Origin: Darwinimomas sp045600945
Lineage (GTDB): Bacteria; Bacillota; Clostridia; Lachnospirales; Lachnospiraceae
DNA length: 15,198 nucleotides
NCBI GenBank assembly: GCA_045600945.1
Contig: JAZRYX010000063.1
Location: 1-15,198 of the forward strand
Reading direction: 5' to 3'
The translations under genes were made by a program, and so were the position numbers. Numbering within the stretch: position 1 is the first letter of the stretch; every line of letters starts with the position of its first letter. Below, piece by piece: positions 1 through 6,559 of the stretch. The notes under the pieces were generated by a model, which saw only the letters and a list, made by a program, of their open reading frames with translations, was not told the DNA's origin and searched no databases.

Positions 1-2
1 CA

Positions 3-1013
3 GTAACAGAGCTGCAAACAGATGCGGTGACAGAAACCATTGCAGAAACGGCGGCTGAAATAAAAATAGAGACGGCAACAGGGACGGCAACAGAAACTGT
101 AGAAGAGACAACGGCGGATACTACGACGGAAACCATCACAGAATCCGCAACACCGGTTAAGGAAATAAGTTTTGAAGACATAAGCAAGTCTACATTTGAG
201 TTTTCAAGTGGCGCCGGAGCATGGATGACGAACATGAATATTGAAAAAGACGGTTCATTCTCAGGCGAATATCATGATTCGGATATGGGTGATCAGGCAG
301 AATCATATAAGAACGGAACGGTTTACCTTTCAAGATTCACCGGACAGTTTACTGACCTTGAGAAAGTAGATGATTATACATATCATTTTAAAATGGATAA
401 GATCAGATACAGATATGAGCCCGGAACCGAAGAGTATATGGACGATTTCAGATTCATATATTCAACTGCATACGGACTTGATAAAGGTGAGAACTTCTAT
501 ATCCATTGCCCGGGAAAGGCTATGTCTGAATTAAGTGAAGAAGTGCATAGCTGGATAGATATGGCTGCACAGAATAAACAGACTCTGGAGTTCTACGTTC
601 TTGAAAACAGAGAACAGGGACAGGCATTTTATTCATATCCAAGACCGTCGACGGCAGAGGAAGCAAAGCAGATACTGGATAACGCTGAAGCAACATACAA
701 TTCAATAGAAAAAGACCTGACAACAAAAGATATGCCGCAGATAGATCTGGAGTTTACTGCAAAATATATGGATGACGAAGCGGATTATTCACTTAACAGA
801 TTGTGGAATCTGGTAAAGAATAATACCGATGAAGCAACATATAACAAGCTTCTTGAAGAGCAGAGAAGCTGGCTGAAGACAAGAGATCAGACAGTCGAAG
901 AAAAGACAAAAGATTACAAAGACGGTTCGATCTACGGTATGATGGTTTATATGGAGAGAGCAAAACTTACGATTGAGCGATGCAGGGAACTCGCAAAAGT
1001 ACTTACTCAATGA
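3..1013 (+). CDS. Probable exported protein with Thr-rich linker and LprI-like C-terminal domain (5' partial)
   Basis: The reading frame is open to the left edge, so the true start and any signal peptide lie outside the window; the GTG at 27 is only the first start-like codon. About 45 residues of Thr/Glu/Ala-rich low complexity come first, as in linkers that hold a lipoprotein away from the membrane. A domain of about 120 residues follows, with alternating beta-like segments (FEFSSGAGAW, the Asp-Gly turn of EKDGSFSGEYHDSDMG, NGTVYLSRFTGQF). I recognise this only as an uncharacterised domain seen in clostridial lipoproteins. The last 80 or so residues (numbered from GTG 27, about 245-326) look like the LprI/DUF1311 family: an EEQRSWLKTRD core, a Lys-Asp-Gly-Ser segment, then a helix ending LTIERCRELAKVL. 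Some LprI-family proteins inhibit lysozyme; that role is not shown here. The 3' end overlaps the convergent MocR gene by 7 bp. Confidence 0.7.
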   Translation, partial: VTELQTDAVTETIAETAAEIKIETATGTATETVEETTADTTTETITESATPVKEISFEDISKSTFEFSSGAGAWMTNMNIEKDGSFSGEYHDSDMGDQAESYKNGTVYLSRFTGQFTDLEKVDDYTYHFKMDKIRYRYEPGTEEYMDDFRFIYSTAYGLDKGENFYIHCPGKAMSELSEEVHSWIDMAAQNKQTLEFYVLENREQGQAFYSYPRPSTAEEAKQILDNAEATYNSIEKDLTTKDMPQIDLEFTAKYMDDEADYSLNRLWNLVKNNTDEATYNKLLEEQRSWLKTRDQTVEEKTKDYKDGSIYGMMVYMERAKLTIERCRELAKVLTQ

Positions 1014-2080
1014 TTCCGGTTATGACGTCGTACACGATTTATGTGTCTTTCAAAGTCGCCGCCGGCAATGAACTCGGCAAGTACATATTGGTCAAAAGAA
1101 GGAACAGAGCAGGAGTAAAATCCTGCCTGTTTTTCATATACGGAAAGAAGTTTTACAGGAAGGACCATGTATCCGATTCGAATGGATGGTGCGATGGTTT
1201 TTGAAAACGTATTGATATAGATTGCATTGCTTTTTTGTGAGAGAGAAAATACGGTTTCCTCGGGTTTTGTAGATGGCGTGAATTCAGATTCAAAATCATC
1301 TTCAACAATATATCTGCCTGTTTTCTCGTCGGCCCAACGGATATATTCTCTGCGCTTTGATGCACTGGCAGTAACACCGGACGGATAACTTCTGTACGGT
1401 GTAATATGTATGATATTCGCGTCGGTTGAATTAAGTTCGCGACTTAGGATGCCGTCATGACCAAGAGACAAGAGTCGCAGATCGACATCATTTGCTTTAT
1501 ATACCTGCTCGATTTTTTCGTAAGATGGTTTTTCGATTCCGTATATCAGATTTCGACCGAGTAATTGTACTAAAAGTCCGTAAAGGTACTCGGCTCCGGA
1601 ACCTATGATTATTTGTTTTTTTGTTACTTTTATTCCACGGGATCGTGCAAGATAATCGGATATAGCGATTCGGAGTTCATCGGTTCCGTTATTCGGACTT
1701 TTTATGAGTATGCTCTCACCATATTCTGTCAGGACACGACGCATGGTTTTTGCAAAGACCGAGAAGGGAAATAATGATGAGGAATCCGATTGATTCAGGT
1801 GTTGCAATGAGGGTGTGAAAGTTTCTCGACGCGATTCTGAAACGGAAGCAAATCCGTCATTTTCTTTATAGCAGACAAAGTAACCGCTGCGTTCGACAGA
1901 GTTTATATAGCCCTCTTCGCATAGAATTTCGATCGCATGCTCAACCGTTATAATGCTTATTCCGAGATCTTCACTTAATTGCCTTTTTGAAGGCAATTTT
2001 GCACCATAAGGATATATGTCTGAGAGTATCTCATCACGGAGTTTTTTGTATAGTTTTATATAAACGGCTTCTTTTTTCAT
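1007..2080 (-). CDS. MocR-family GntR/aminotransferase-like transcriptional regulator, C-terminally truncated
   Basis: Residues about 5-72 are a GntR winged helix (YGAKLPSKRQLSEDLGIS, then EGYINSVERSGYFV). From about 105 on it is a fold-type I aminotransferase-like domain, with NNGTDELRIAISDYLARSRG, IVEDDFESEF (residues 258-267) and the PLP-lysine motif NTFSKTIAPSIRIGY with K294. MocR regulators use this domain to sense PLP or a PLP-bound amino compound; PdxR and GabR are examples. Family members are usually about 450-480 residues. This one stops at 357, inside the helix that normally reads like HINRMRRxYRxRRD, and so lacks most of the C-terminal small domain. The stop lies within the 3' end of the convergent LprI-like gene, which suggests a deletion junction. 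It may be a pseudogene or a reduced but still DNA-binding protein. The start codon lacks an obvious Shine-Dalgarno sequence. It is divergent from the S-component gene, its likely target. Confidence 0.8.
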   Translation of the reverse strand: MKKEAVYIKLYKKLRDEILSDIYPYGAKLPSKRQLSEDLGISIITVEHAIEILCEEGYINSVERSGYFVCYKENDGFASVSESRRETFTPSLQHLNQSDSSSLFPFSVFAKTMRRVLTEYGESILIKSPNNGTDELRIAISDYLARSRGIKVTKKQIIIGSGAEYLYGLLVQLLGRNLIYGIEKPSYEKIEQVYKANDVDLRLLSLGHDGILSRELNSTDANIIHITPYRSYPSGVTASASKRREYIRWADEKTGRYIVEDDFESEFTPSTKPEETVFSLSQKSNAIYINTFSKTIAPSIRIGYMVLPVKLLSVYEKQAGFYSCSVPSFDQYVLAEFIAGGDFERHINRVRRHNRNH

Positions 2081-2117
2081 TTAATCTGGTCTTATTATTT
2101 TGTATTAAATTGAATAT

Positions 2118-2145
2118 TTTACACATACCAATCTTGAATTATAGT
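2118..2145 (+). promoter_or_regulatory. Predicted sigma-A promoter of the ECF S-component gene
   Basis: TTTACA (2118-2123) and TATAGT (2140-2145) are separated by 16 bp, each one mismatch from consensus. The expected transcription start is near 2152, leaving a leader of about 25 nt before ATG 2178, too short for a riboswitch. A TTGAAT direct repeat (2110-2115 and 2134-2139) and one ATACCA (2125-2130, the hexamer that GabR recognises as a direct repeat) lie across the promoter. They are candidate contacts for the divergent MocR protein, but that link is inference. Confidence 0.5.
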
Positions 2146-2177
2146 ATCTATGTGGTTTTTTGTAAAGGTGGTGGATT

Positions 2178-2747
2178 ATGAAATCGAGTTCGATTACAAC
2201 AAAGAAAATTGCACAGGCAGGTCTTGTTGCAGCATTATCGATGGTGGGATATATGATAGGTATACCTCTTTCATCAACAGGAACAGAGATACATCTGGGC
2301 AATGCTTTCGTCGTATTGGGAGCCTTGCTTCTGGGAGGCCCGCTGGGTGGACTTTCAGGAGCTATAGGTCTTTCGCTGGCAGATTTACTGAAAGGATACG
2401 CCACTTCGGCTCCGAAGACATTTGTGCTTAAGTTGATTATCGGTTTGGTATCAGGACTTGTGGCGCATAAGTTCATGCACATTAAGGAAAAAGATGCTTC
2501 GGAGCAGCTAAAGATAGCATTTGTTGCATCAGCAGTATCACTTGCCGTAAATACTATACTTGATCCTGTAGTAGGTTACTTCTATAAGACTTACATACTC
2601 GGGATTCCGCAGGAGCTTGCATCTGTCTGGACAAAGATAAGTTCCGTTGCCACACTGATCAATTCAGTTATTTGCGTTATCGTGGTTACAGTCGTCTGGC
2701 CGCTTTTGTACAAAGGCCTGAAACGGGCGAACTTGCTGGTATGGTAA
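2178..2747 (+). CDS. ECF transporter S component (PF07155-like; possible B6-vitamer carrier)
   Basis: This is a hydrophobic 189-residue protein of about five or six membrane segments, the usual size of the substrate-capture subunit of energy-coupling factor vitamin transporters. The diagnostic part is residues 40-85: LGNAFVVLGALLLGGPLGG, then GAIGLSLADLLKGYATSAPK and TFVLK. This is typical of the PF07155 (ECF-ribofla_trS/DUF1393) group, which includes proposed pyridoxine carriers (PdxU/HmpT types). The general ATPases (EcfA, EcfA') and EcfT are not in the window, so it would share a common module encoded elsewhere. It is preceded by AAGGTGG, transcribed alone from the divergent promoter and closed by an intrinsic terminator. 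The divergent MocR regulator is the reason to favour vitamin B6; the substrate cannot be read from the sequence alone. Confidence 0.8.
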   Translation: MKSSSITTKKIAQAGLVAALSMVGYMIGIPLSSTGTEIHLGNAFVVLGALLLGGPLGGLSGAIGLSLADLLKGYATSAPKTFVLKLIIGLVSGLVAHKFMHIKEKDASEQLKIAFVASAVSLAVNTILDPVVGYFYKTYILGIPQELASVWTKISSVATLINSVICVIVVTVVWPLLYKGLKRANLLVW

Positions 2748-2759
2748 CTGAATCCAAAG

Positions 2760-2791
2760 TGTCAAGGTACTGTAACCTTGACATTTTTTTT
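2760..2791 (+). terminator. Intrinsic terminator after the S-component gene
   Basis: A perfect 9-bp stem (TGTCAAGGT 2760-2768 with ACCTTGACA 2775-2783) and a 6-nt loop are followed directly by eight T residues (2784-2791). It begins 12 nt after the stop codon. It separates this gene from the proline operon. Confidence 0.85.
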
Positions 2792-2799
2792 GATATAAT
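2791..2799 (+). promoter_or_regulatory. Extended -10 promoter of the proBAC operon
   Basis: TGATATAAT contains a perfect TATAAT (2794-2799) with the upstream TGn of an extended -10 element, which needs little -35 match. At the 17-bp position the -35 would be TGTAAC (2771-2776), inside the terminator stem. Transcription should start near 2806, about 23 nt before proB, whose ribosome site (AGGAGAG) begins near 2818. Confidence 0.6.
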
Positions 2800-2828
2800 A
2801 TGACTATACTGAATTCAGGAGAGAAGTT

Positions 2829-3593
2829 ATGAGACTGGTCGTTAAAATCGGAACATCAACAATAGCATATCCGTCAGGCGGACTTAATATCAGACGCATG
2901 GAGTCTTTTTGTAAGGTATTAAGTGACCTTAAGAACTCCGGAATAGAAGTGATTCTTGTTACATCCGGTGCCATCGGCATGGGTGTCGGGAAACTGGGGT
3001 TTTCTGAAAGGCCAAAGGATATGCCGACCAAGCAGGCATGCGCCGCAGTCGGTCAGTGTGAACTTATGTATTTTTACGACAGAATGTTTTCAGAGTATAA
3101 TCACACAGCTGCTCAGATTCTCATAACCGGGTCCATTTTGAGACACAGTGACAGAATGGAAAATTTCACAAATACTCTGAACAGGCTTTTGGAACTTGGG
3201 GCACTTCCTATCATTAATGAAAATGATACTATTGAGACAGAGGAAATCGTCATCGGTGATAATGATACGCTTGCCGCAGTAGTTGCCGTTGCAGCACAGG
3301 CCGATCTGCTTGTCCTTCTTTCAGATGTTGACGGCCTCTACACCGCAAGTCCCCATGCAGATAAAGACGCAAGATTGATAGAGAAAGTAACAGAAATCAC
3401 ACCTGAAATAGAAGCGTTCGCCGGAGGGGTAGAAAGCAAATTCGGTACGGGCGGCATGACAACAAAAATACAGGCTGCCGGTCTTTGTATGGAATACAAT
3501 TGCGATATGATCATAACTAACGGCGCAAAACCGGAACTTTTATATAATATTCAGACAGGAGAACCGTTTGGTACAAGGTTTTTCAGTAAATGA
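2829..3593 (+). CDS. proB: Glutamate 5-kinase, catalytic domain only
   Basis: Phosphorylates L-glutamate to gamma-glutamyl phosphate in the cytoplasm, the first committed step of proline synthesis and the usual site of proline feedback inhibition. The 254 residues match the amino acid kinase fold from end to end: VVKIGTST at the N-terminus, VTSGAIGMG (44-52), the glutamate-binding INENDTI (129-135), GDNDTLAA (143-150), LLSDVDGLYT and GTGGMTTK (206-213). The E. coli enzyme has about 367 residues because of a C-terminal PUA domain. That domain is absent here, and the ORF ends cleanly at the proA junction, so this is a natural kinase-only form. It is the first gene of the operon, with a good ribosome site. 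Its stop overlaps an in-frame ATG of the next ORF, although the real proA start is probably 18 nt further on. Confidence 0.95.
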   Translation: MRLVVKIGTSTIAYPSGGLNIRRMESFCKVLSDLKNSGIEVILVTSGAIGMGVGKLGFSERPKDMPTKQACAAVGQCELMYFYDRMFSEYNHTAAQILITGSILRHSDRMENFTNTLNRLLELGALPIINENDTIETEEIVIGDNDTLAAVVAVAAQADLLVLLSDVDGLYTASPHADKDARLIEKVTEITPEIEAFAGGVESKFGTGGMTTKIQAAGLCMEYNCDMIITNGAKPELLYNIQTGEPFGTRFFSK

Positions 3594-3601
3594 TCACGAT
3601 G

Positions 3602-3605
3602 GGAG
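3602..3605 (+). promoter_or_regulatory. Ribosome binding site that decides the proA start
   Basis: GGAG at 3602-3605 is 5 nt before ATG 3611. The earlier in-frame ATGs at 3590 and 3599 have no comparable site, and starting there would add non-conserved residues. Confidence 0.6.
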
Positions 3606-3610
3606 AAATC

Positions 3611-4867
3611 ATGACAACACAGGAAATTCTCGAAAATGCAAAAAGGGCAAAGACAGAACTTGCGCTTCTGACAACAGAAGATAAGAACAACGCACTGCTT
3701 GCAATGGCAGATTCTCTTGAGTTGCATATTCCGGAGATACTTGATGCCAATGCCAGGGACATGGAAGCGTCAAAAGATAAATTCTCCGAAGTCATGCTCG
3801 ACAGACTTTACCTCGACGAAAAGAGGATACATGCGATGGCAGCAGGTATCAGGGATGTCGTAAAGCTTCCCGATCCGACAGGCAAAGTTTTAACTACTAT
3901 AAAACGCCCCAACGGTATGATTATCGAAAAGAAAACGGTCCCGCTCGGAGTACTTGCCATAATCTATGAGAGCCGCCCGAATGTGACATCCGATGCAGCC
4001 GCACTGGCGCTTAAGAGCGGCAATGTCTGCATATTAAGAAGTGGGAAAGAGGCCTTTTGCAGCGCTGATGCTATAGTTGAAGCAATGCGGGAAGGACTTG
4101 TAAATCGCGGACTTTCAAAAACACTTATTAATCTCATTCAGGACACGACAAGACAGAGTGCCGCAGATCTCATGAAGGCGGATAAATATGTCGATATGCT
4201 TATCCCGCGTGGTGGAGCAGGACTTATCCGTGCATGTATAGAAAATGCTACCGTGCCCTGCATACACACAGGCACCGGTATCTGTCATATATATGTTGAT
4301 TCAAGTGCCGATCAGCAAATGGCACTTAATATCATTGAAAATGCCAAGACAAGCAGACCATCTGTATGCAATGCAGAAGAGGTCCTTCTCGTTGCAGAAG
4401 ATATTGCAGATGAATTTCTTCCGCAACTCAAAAACAGATTGGTTGAAAAACGAATCGAGTCCGGATTAAAACCCGTTGAACTGAAACTCTGTGACAAAGC
4501 ATCAGCAATCATTGAAGGTACCAAAGCAACAGCAGAGGATTTTGATACAGAGTTTCTTGATTTCATACTTGCTGTCAAAGTCGTAAAAGATGTTAAAGAA
4601 GCGGTGGAGCATATCGGAAATCATTCCACGAAGCATTCTGACGGAATAGTTACCTCTGATCAAAAAGCTGCAGACTATTTCTCTACCATGGTTGACAGTG
4701 CCTGTGTATATGTGAATACTTCAACCAGATTTACGGACGGAGGTGAGTTCGGATTGGGATGCGAGATGGGTATATCTACTCAGAAGCTTCACGCAAGAGG
4801 CCCGATGGGTCTTGGTGAACTTACGACATATAAGTATATAATCTCAAGTGACGGTCAGGTCAGATAG
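3611..4867 (+). CDS. proA: Gamma-glutamyl phosphate reductase (glutamate-5-semialdehyde dehydrogenase)
   Basis: Reduces gamma-glutamyl phosphate with NADPH to glutamate-5-semialdehyde, which cyclises to pyrroline-5-carboxylate; it acts directly after ProB and often in complex with it. From ATG 3611 the protein has 418 residues, the normal family length. Visible aldehyde dehydrogenase-superfamily signatures are PLGVLAIIYESRPNVTSDAA (111-130), LKSGNVCILRSGKEA, the PRGG segment near 199-202, GTGICHIYVD (221-230) and the catalytic cysteine C253 in RPSVCNAEE. The C-terminus keeps TRFTDGGEFGLGCEMGIS and ARGPMGLGELTTYKY. A longer version from ATG 3590 (425 residues) is possible but less likely. It lies between proB and proC with very short gaps, so the three are co-translated. 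Confidence 0.95.
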   Translation: MTTQEILENAKRAKTELALLTTEDKNNALLAMADSLELHIPEILDANARDMEASKDKFSEVMLDRLYLDEKRIHAMAAGIRDVVKLPDPTGKVLTTIKRPNGMIIEKKTVPLGVLAIIYESRPNVTSDAAALALKSGNVCILRSGKEAFCSADAIVEAMREGLVNRGLSKTLINLIQDTTRQSAADLMKADKYVDMLIPRGGAGLIRACIENATVPCIHTGTGICHIYVDSSADQQMALNIIENAKTSRPSVCNAEEVLLVAEDIADEFLPQLKNRLVEKRIESGLKPVELKLCDKASAIIEGTKATAEDFDTEFLDFILAVKVVKDVKEAVEHIGNHSTKHSDGIVTSDQKAADYFSTMVDSACVYVNTSTRFTDGGEFGLGCEMGISTQKLHARGPMGLGELTTYKYIISSDGQVR

Positions 4868-4875
4868 GAGAGGAT

Positions 4876-5691
4876 ATGGCAAAATATAAGGTCGGGTTTA
4901 TCGGCTGCGGAAATATGGGAGGAGCAATTGTCAGAGCTATTTCCCGTAAAATCGATCCTAAGCATATTGCTGTAACCGGAAGGACAATAGTACGAGCAGA
5001 TAAGCTGGCCGAAGAATTGGGCGTCGTCAGTACTGACTTTGAAGATGTAGTTAATAACGCTGAATGGATATTTCTGGCAGTAAAGCCTCAGATATTCCCG
5101 GAGATTCTTCCAAAGGCAGGAAAAATACTGAAGGACAGAGAAAATGGATTTAAAATCGTTTCAATGGCCGCCGGACTTTCGATTGACAGTATATGTGAAA
5201 TGCTTGAAATAAAAGTTCCGGTTATCAGGATAATGCCGAACACGCCTGTGGGAATCGGTAAAGGCATGACACTGTATTCTGCCAATGATCTGATTTCGGA
5301 TGCAGATACGAATGAGTTCTGTGAGCTCATGGAATATTCGGGTATATCGGATCCGCTTGATGAAGGTCTTATCAATGCAGCTTGTTCTGTATCGGGGTGT
5401 GGTCCGGCATTTGTCTTTATGTTCATAGACGCTATGATTAAAGCCGGCATAGCATGCGGACTTCCGGAAGACAAGGCAAGAACTTATGCTATACAGACTG
5501 TTATCGGCAGTGCGGAACTTCTTAAGAAAAGCAATGTTGATCCGAACAAACTGAAGGAAGCAGTATGCAGCCCGGGAGGATCAACAATTGAAGGCGTAAA
5601 GGTTCTGGAGACAAGAGAATTTGCAGATGCCGTGATTGCGGCAATCAATGCTTCATATGACAAAAATATCAGGCTAGGCAAAAAGAAATAA
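4876..5691 (+). CDS. proC: Pyrroline-5-carboxylate reductase
   Basis: Catalyses the last step of proline synthesis, NAD(P)H-dependent reduction of pyrroline-5-carboxylate to L-proline, in the cytoplasm. The 271 residues are full length. The N-terminal Rossmann nucleotide site is VGFIGCGNMGGAIV (6-19). The middle has FLAVKPQ and RIMPNTPVGIGKGMT. The C-terminal dimer and substrate domain has SGCGPAFVFMFIDAM and SPGGSTIEGVKVLE, the family signature. The start is fixed by AGGAGAGG a few bases upstream, 8 nt after the proA stop. With proB and proA it gives the complete glutamate-to-proline route in one transcript. Confidence 0.96.
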   Translation: MAKYKVGFIGCGNMGGAIVRAISRKIDPKHIAVTGRTIVRADKLAEELGVVSTDFEDVVNNAEWIFLAVKPQIFPEILPKAGKILKDRENGFKIVSMAAGLSIDSICEMLEIKVPVIRIMPNTPVGIGKGMTLYSANDLISDADTNEFCELMEYSGISDPLDEGLINAACSVSGCGPAFVFMFIDAMIKAGIACGLPEDKARTYAIQTVIGSAELLKKSNVDPNKLKEAVCSPGGSTIEGVKVLETREFADAVIAAINASYDKNIRLGKKK

Positions 5692-5702
5692 CGGAGGATA
5701 AT

Positions 5703-6014
5703 ATGGCAGAGTATATTTTTACTGAACAGAATTTCGATGAAGAAGTTTTAAAATCAGACATACCTGTGCTGGTTGATTTCTATGCGACATGGTGCGGCCC
5801 GTGTAAGATGATTGCACCGATAGTTGAGGAGATAGCACAGGAAAATGAAGGGAAAATCAAAGTTGGAAAAATTGACGTTGATAATGAACAAAACCTGGCA
5901 ATCAAGTTCGGCGTTAATGTCATTCCGACGGTTATGGCTTTCAAAGACGGAAAGCTTCTGGACAAATCCGTTGGTTTTGTGTCAAAAGACGATCTTCTTA
6001 AGCTCTTTGAATAA
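5703..6014 (+). CDS. trxA: Thioredoxin
   Basis: A small cytoplasmic dithiol-disulfide oxidoreductase that passes electrons from thioredoxin reductase to enzymes such as ribonucleotide reductase and to oxidised protein thiols. At 103 residues it is a single thioredoxin fold of standard length. The active site ATWCGPCKM has C31 and C34, the buried charge preceding it is D25 (VDFYAT), and the cis-proline loop is IPTV with P75. There is no signal peptide. It sits 11 bp after proC with a GGAGGA ribosome site, so it is part of the same operon. Its reductase is not in the window, and there is no obvious biochemical reason for its pairing with proline genes. Confidence 0.95.
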   Translation: MAEYIFTEQNFDEEVLKSDIPVLVDFYATWCGPCKMIAPIVEEIAQENEGKIKVGKIDVDNEQNLAIKFGVNVIPTVMAFKDGKLLDKSVGFVSKDDLLKLFE

Positions 6015-6031
6015 ACGGGAATAGAAAAGGT

Positions 6032-6559
6032 ATGAAGACAAAACGAATTGCAATAGACGGAATTATGGCAGCTCTGTATGTAGTGCTTGGTTACCTGTCG
6101 ATTGACCTGGGTATGATGAAGATATCCTTTGAGGAATTTCCGGTTATCCTTGTCGGACTTATGATGGGCCCCATAGACGGAATGATAGTCGGAGGATTGG
6201 GAACATTTATTTTTCAGATCATAAGATATGGTTTTTCGGCGACCACTGTGTTATGGATGCTACCATATATTATCTGCGGACTTGTCTGCGGATTATTTGC
6301 CGTCAGATACCATTATTACAATACAAACAAACAGCTTTGGATGGTAATTATCATAGCGGGTATTATTACATTTGCGTTCAATACACTTGCAATATTTGTT
6401 GACAGCAAGGTTTACGGATACTACACACCGGCATATGTCTGGGGAGCACTCGGATTCAGACTTATCATCATGGCTGCTAAGATTATTGTGTTCGGTTTAC
6501 TGGCTATGCCCATACTTAAAGCAATGGCAAAAATTACAGGAAGAAAGAAATACAGATGA
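6032..6559 (+). CDS. folT: Folate ECF transporter S component
   Basis: A substrate-binding membrane subunit (175 residues, about six hydrophobic segments) of an energy-coupling factor transporter. The conserved pattern is that of FolT: LGMMKISFEEFPVILVGLMM followed by GPIDGMIVGGLGTFIFQIIRYG (residues 27-67), then TTVLWMLPYIICGLVCG (71-87) and a C-terminal FRLIIMAAKIIVFGLL. The strongest support is position: its stop overlaps the folC start by 4 bp (ATGA), coupling uptake of folate to its polyglutamylation. No ATPase or EcfT is encoded nearby, so it must use the shared module. It lies 17 bp after trxA. Another vitamin substrate is possible, but the gene pair makes folate the clear first choice. 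Confidence 0.87.
   Translation: MKTKRIAIDGIMAALYVVLGYLSIDLGMMKISFEEFPVILVGLMMGPIDGMIVGGLGTFIFQIIRYGFSATTVLWMLPYIICGLVCGLFAVRYHYYNTNKQLWMVIIIAGIITFAFNTLAIFVDSKVYGYYTPAYVWGALGFRLIIMAAKIIVFGLLAMPILKAMAKITGRKKYR

Noticed and set aside
789..1010. Minus-strand ORF beyond the MocR stop, considered as the missing C-terminus in another frame
   Set aside because: Its translation (rich in Cys, Phe and Ile) has no MocR small-domain features; it is antisense of the LprI-like gene. A simple frameshift therefore does not explain the truncation.
2146..2177. Vitamin riboswitch before the S-component gene
   Set aside because: The predicted leader is about 25 nt, too short for a riboswitch, and no conserved fold is seen.
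2778..2799. TTGACA (2778-2783) as -35 partner of TATAAT (2794-2799)
   Set aside because: The spacer would be only 10 bp. The hexamer is part of the terminator stem; the extended -10 explains the promoter better.
3590..3610. Earlier proA start with proB/proA ATGA overlap
   Set aside because: No good ribosome site for that ATG and the added residues are not family-like; ATG 3611 has GGAG at the right spacing.
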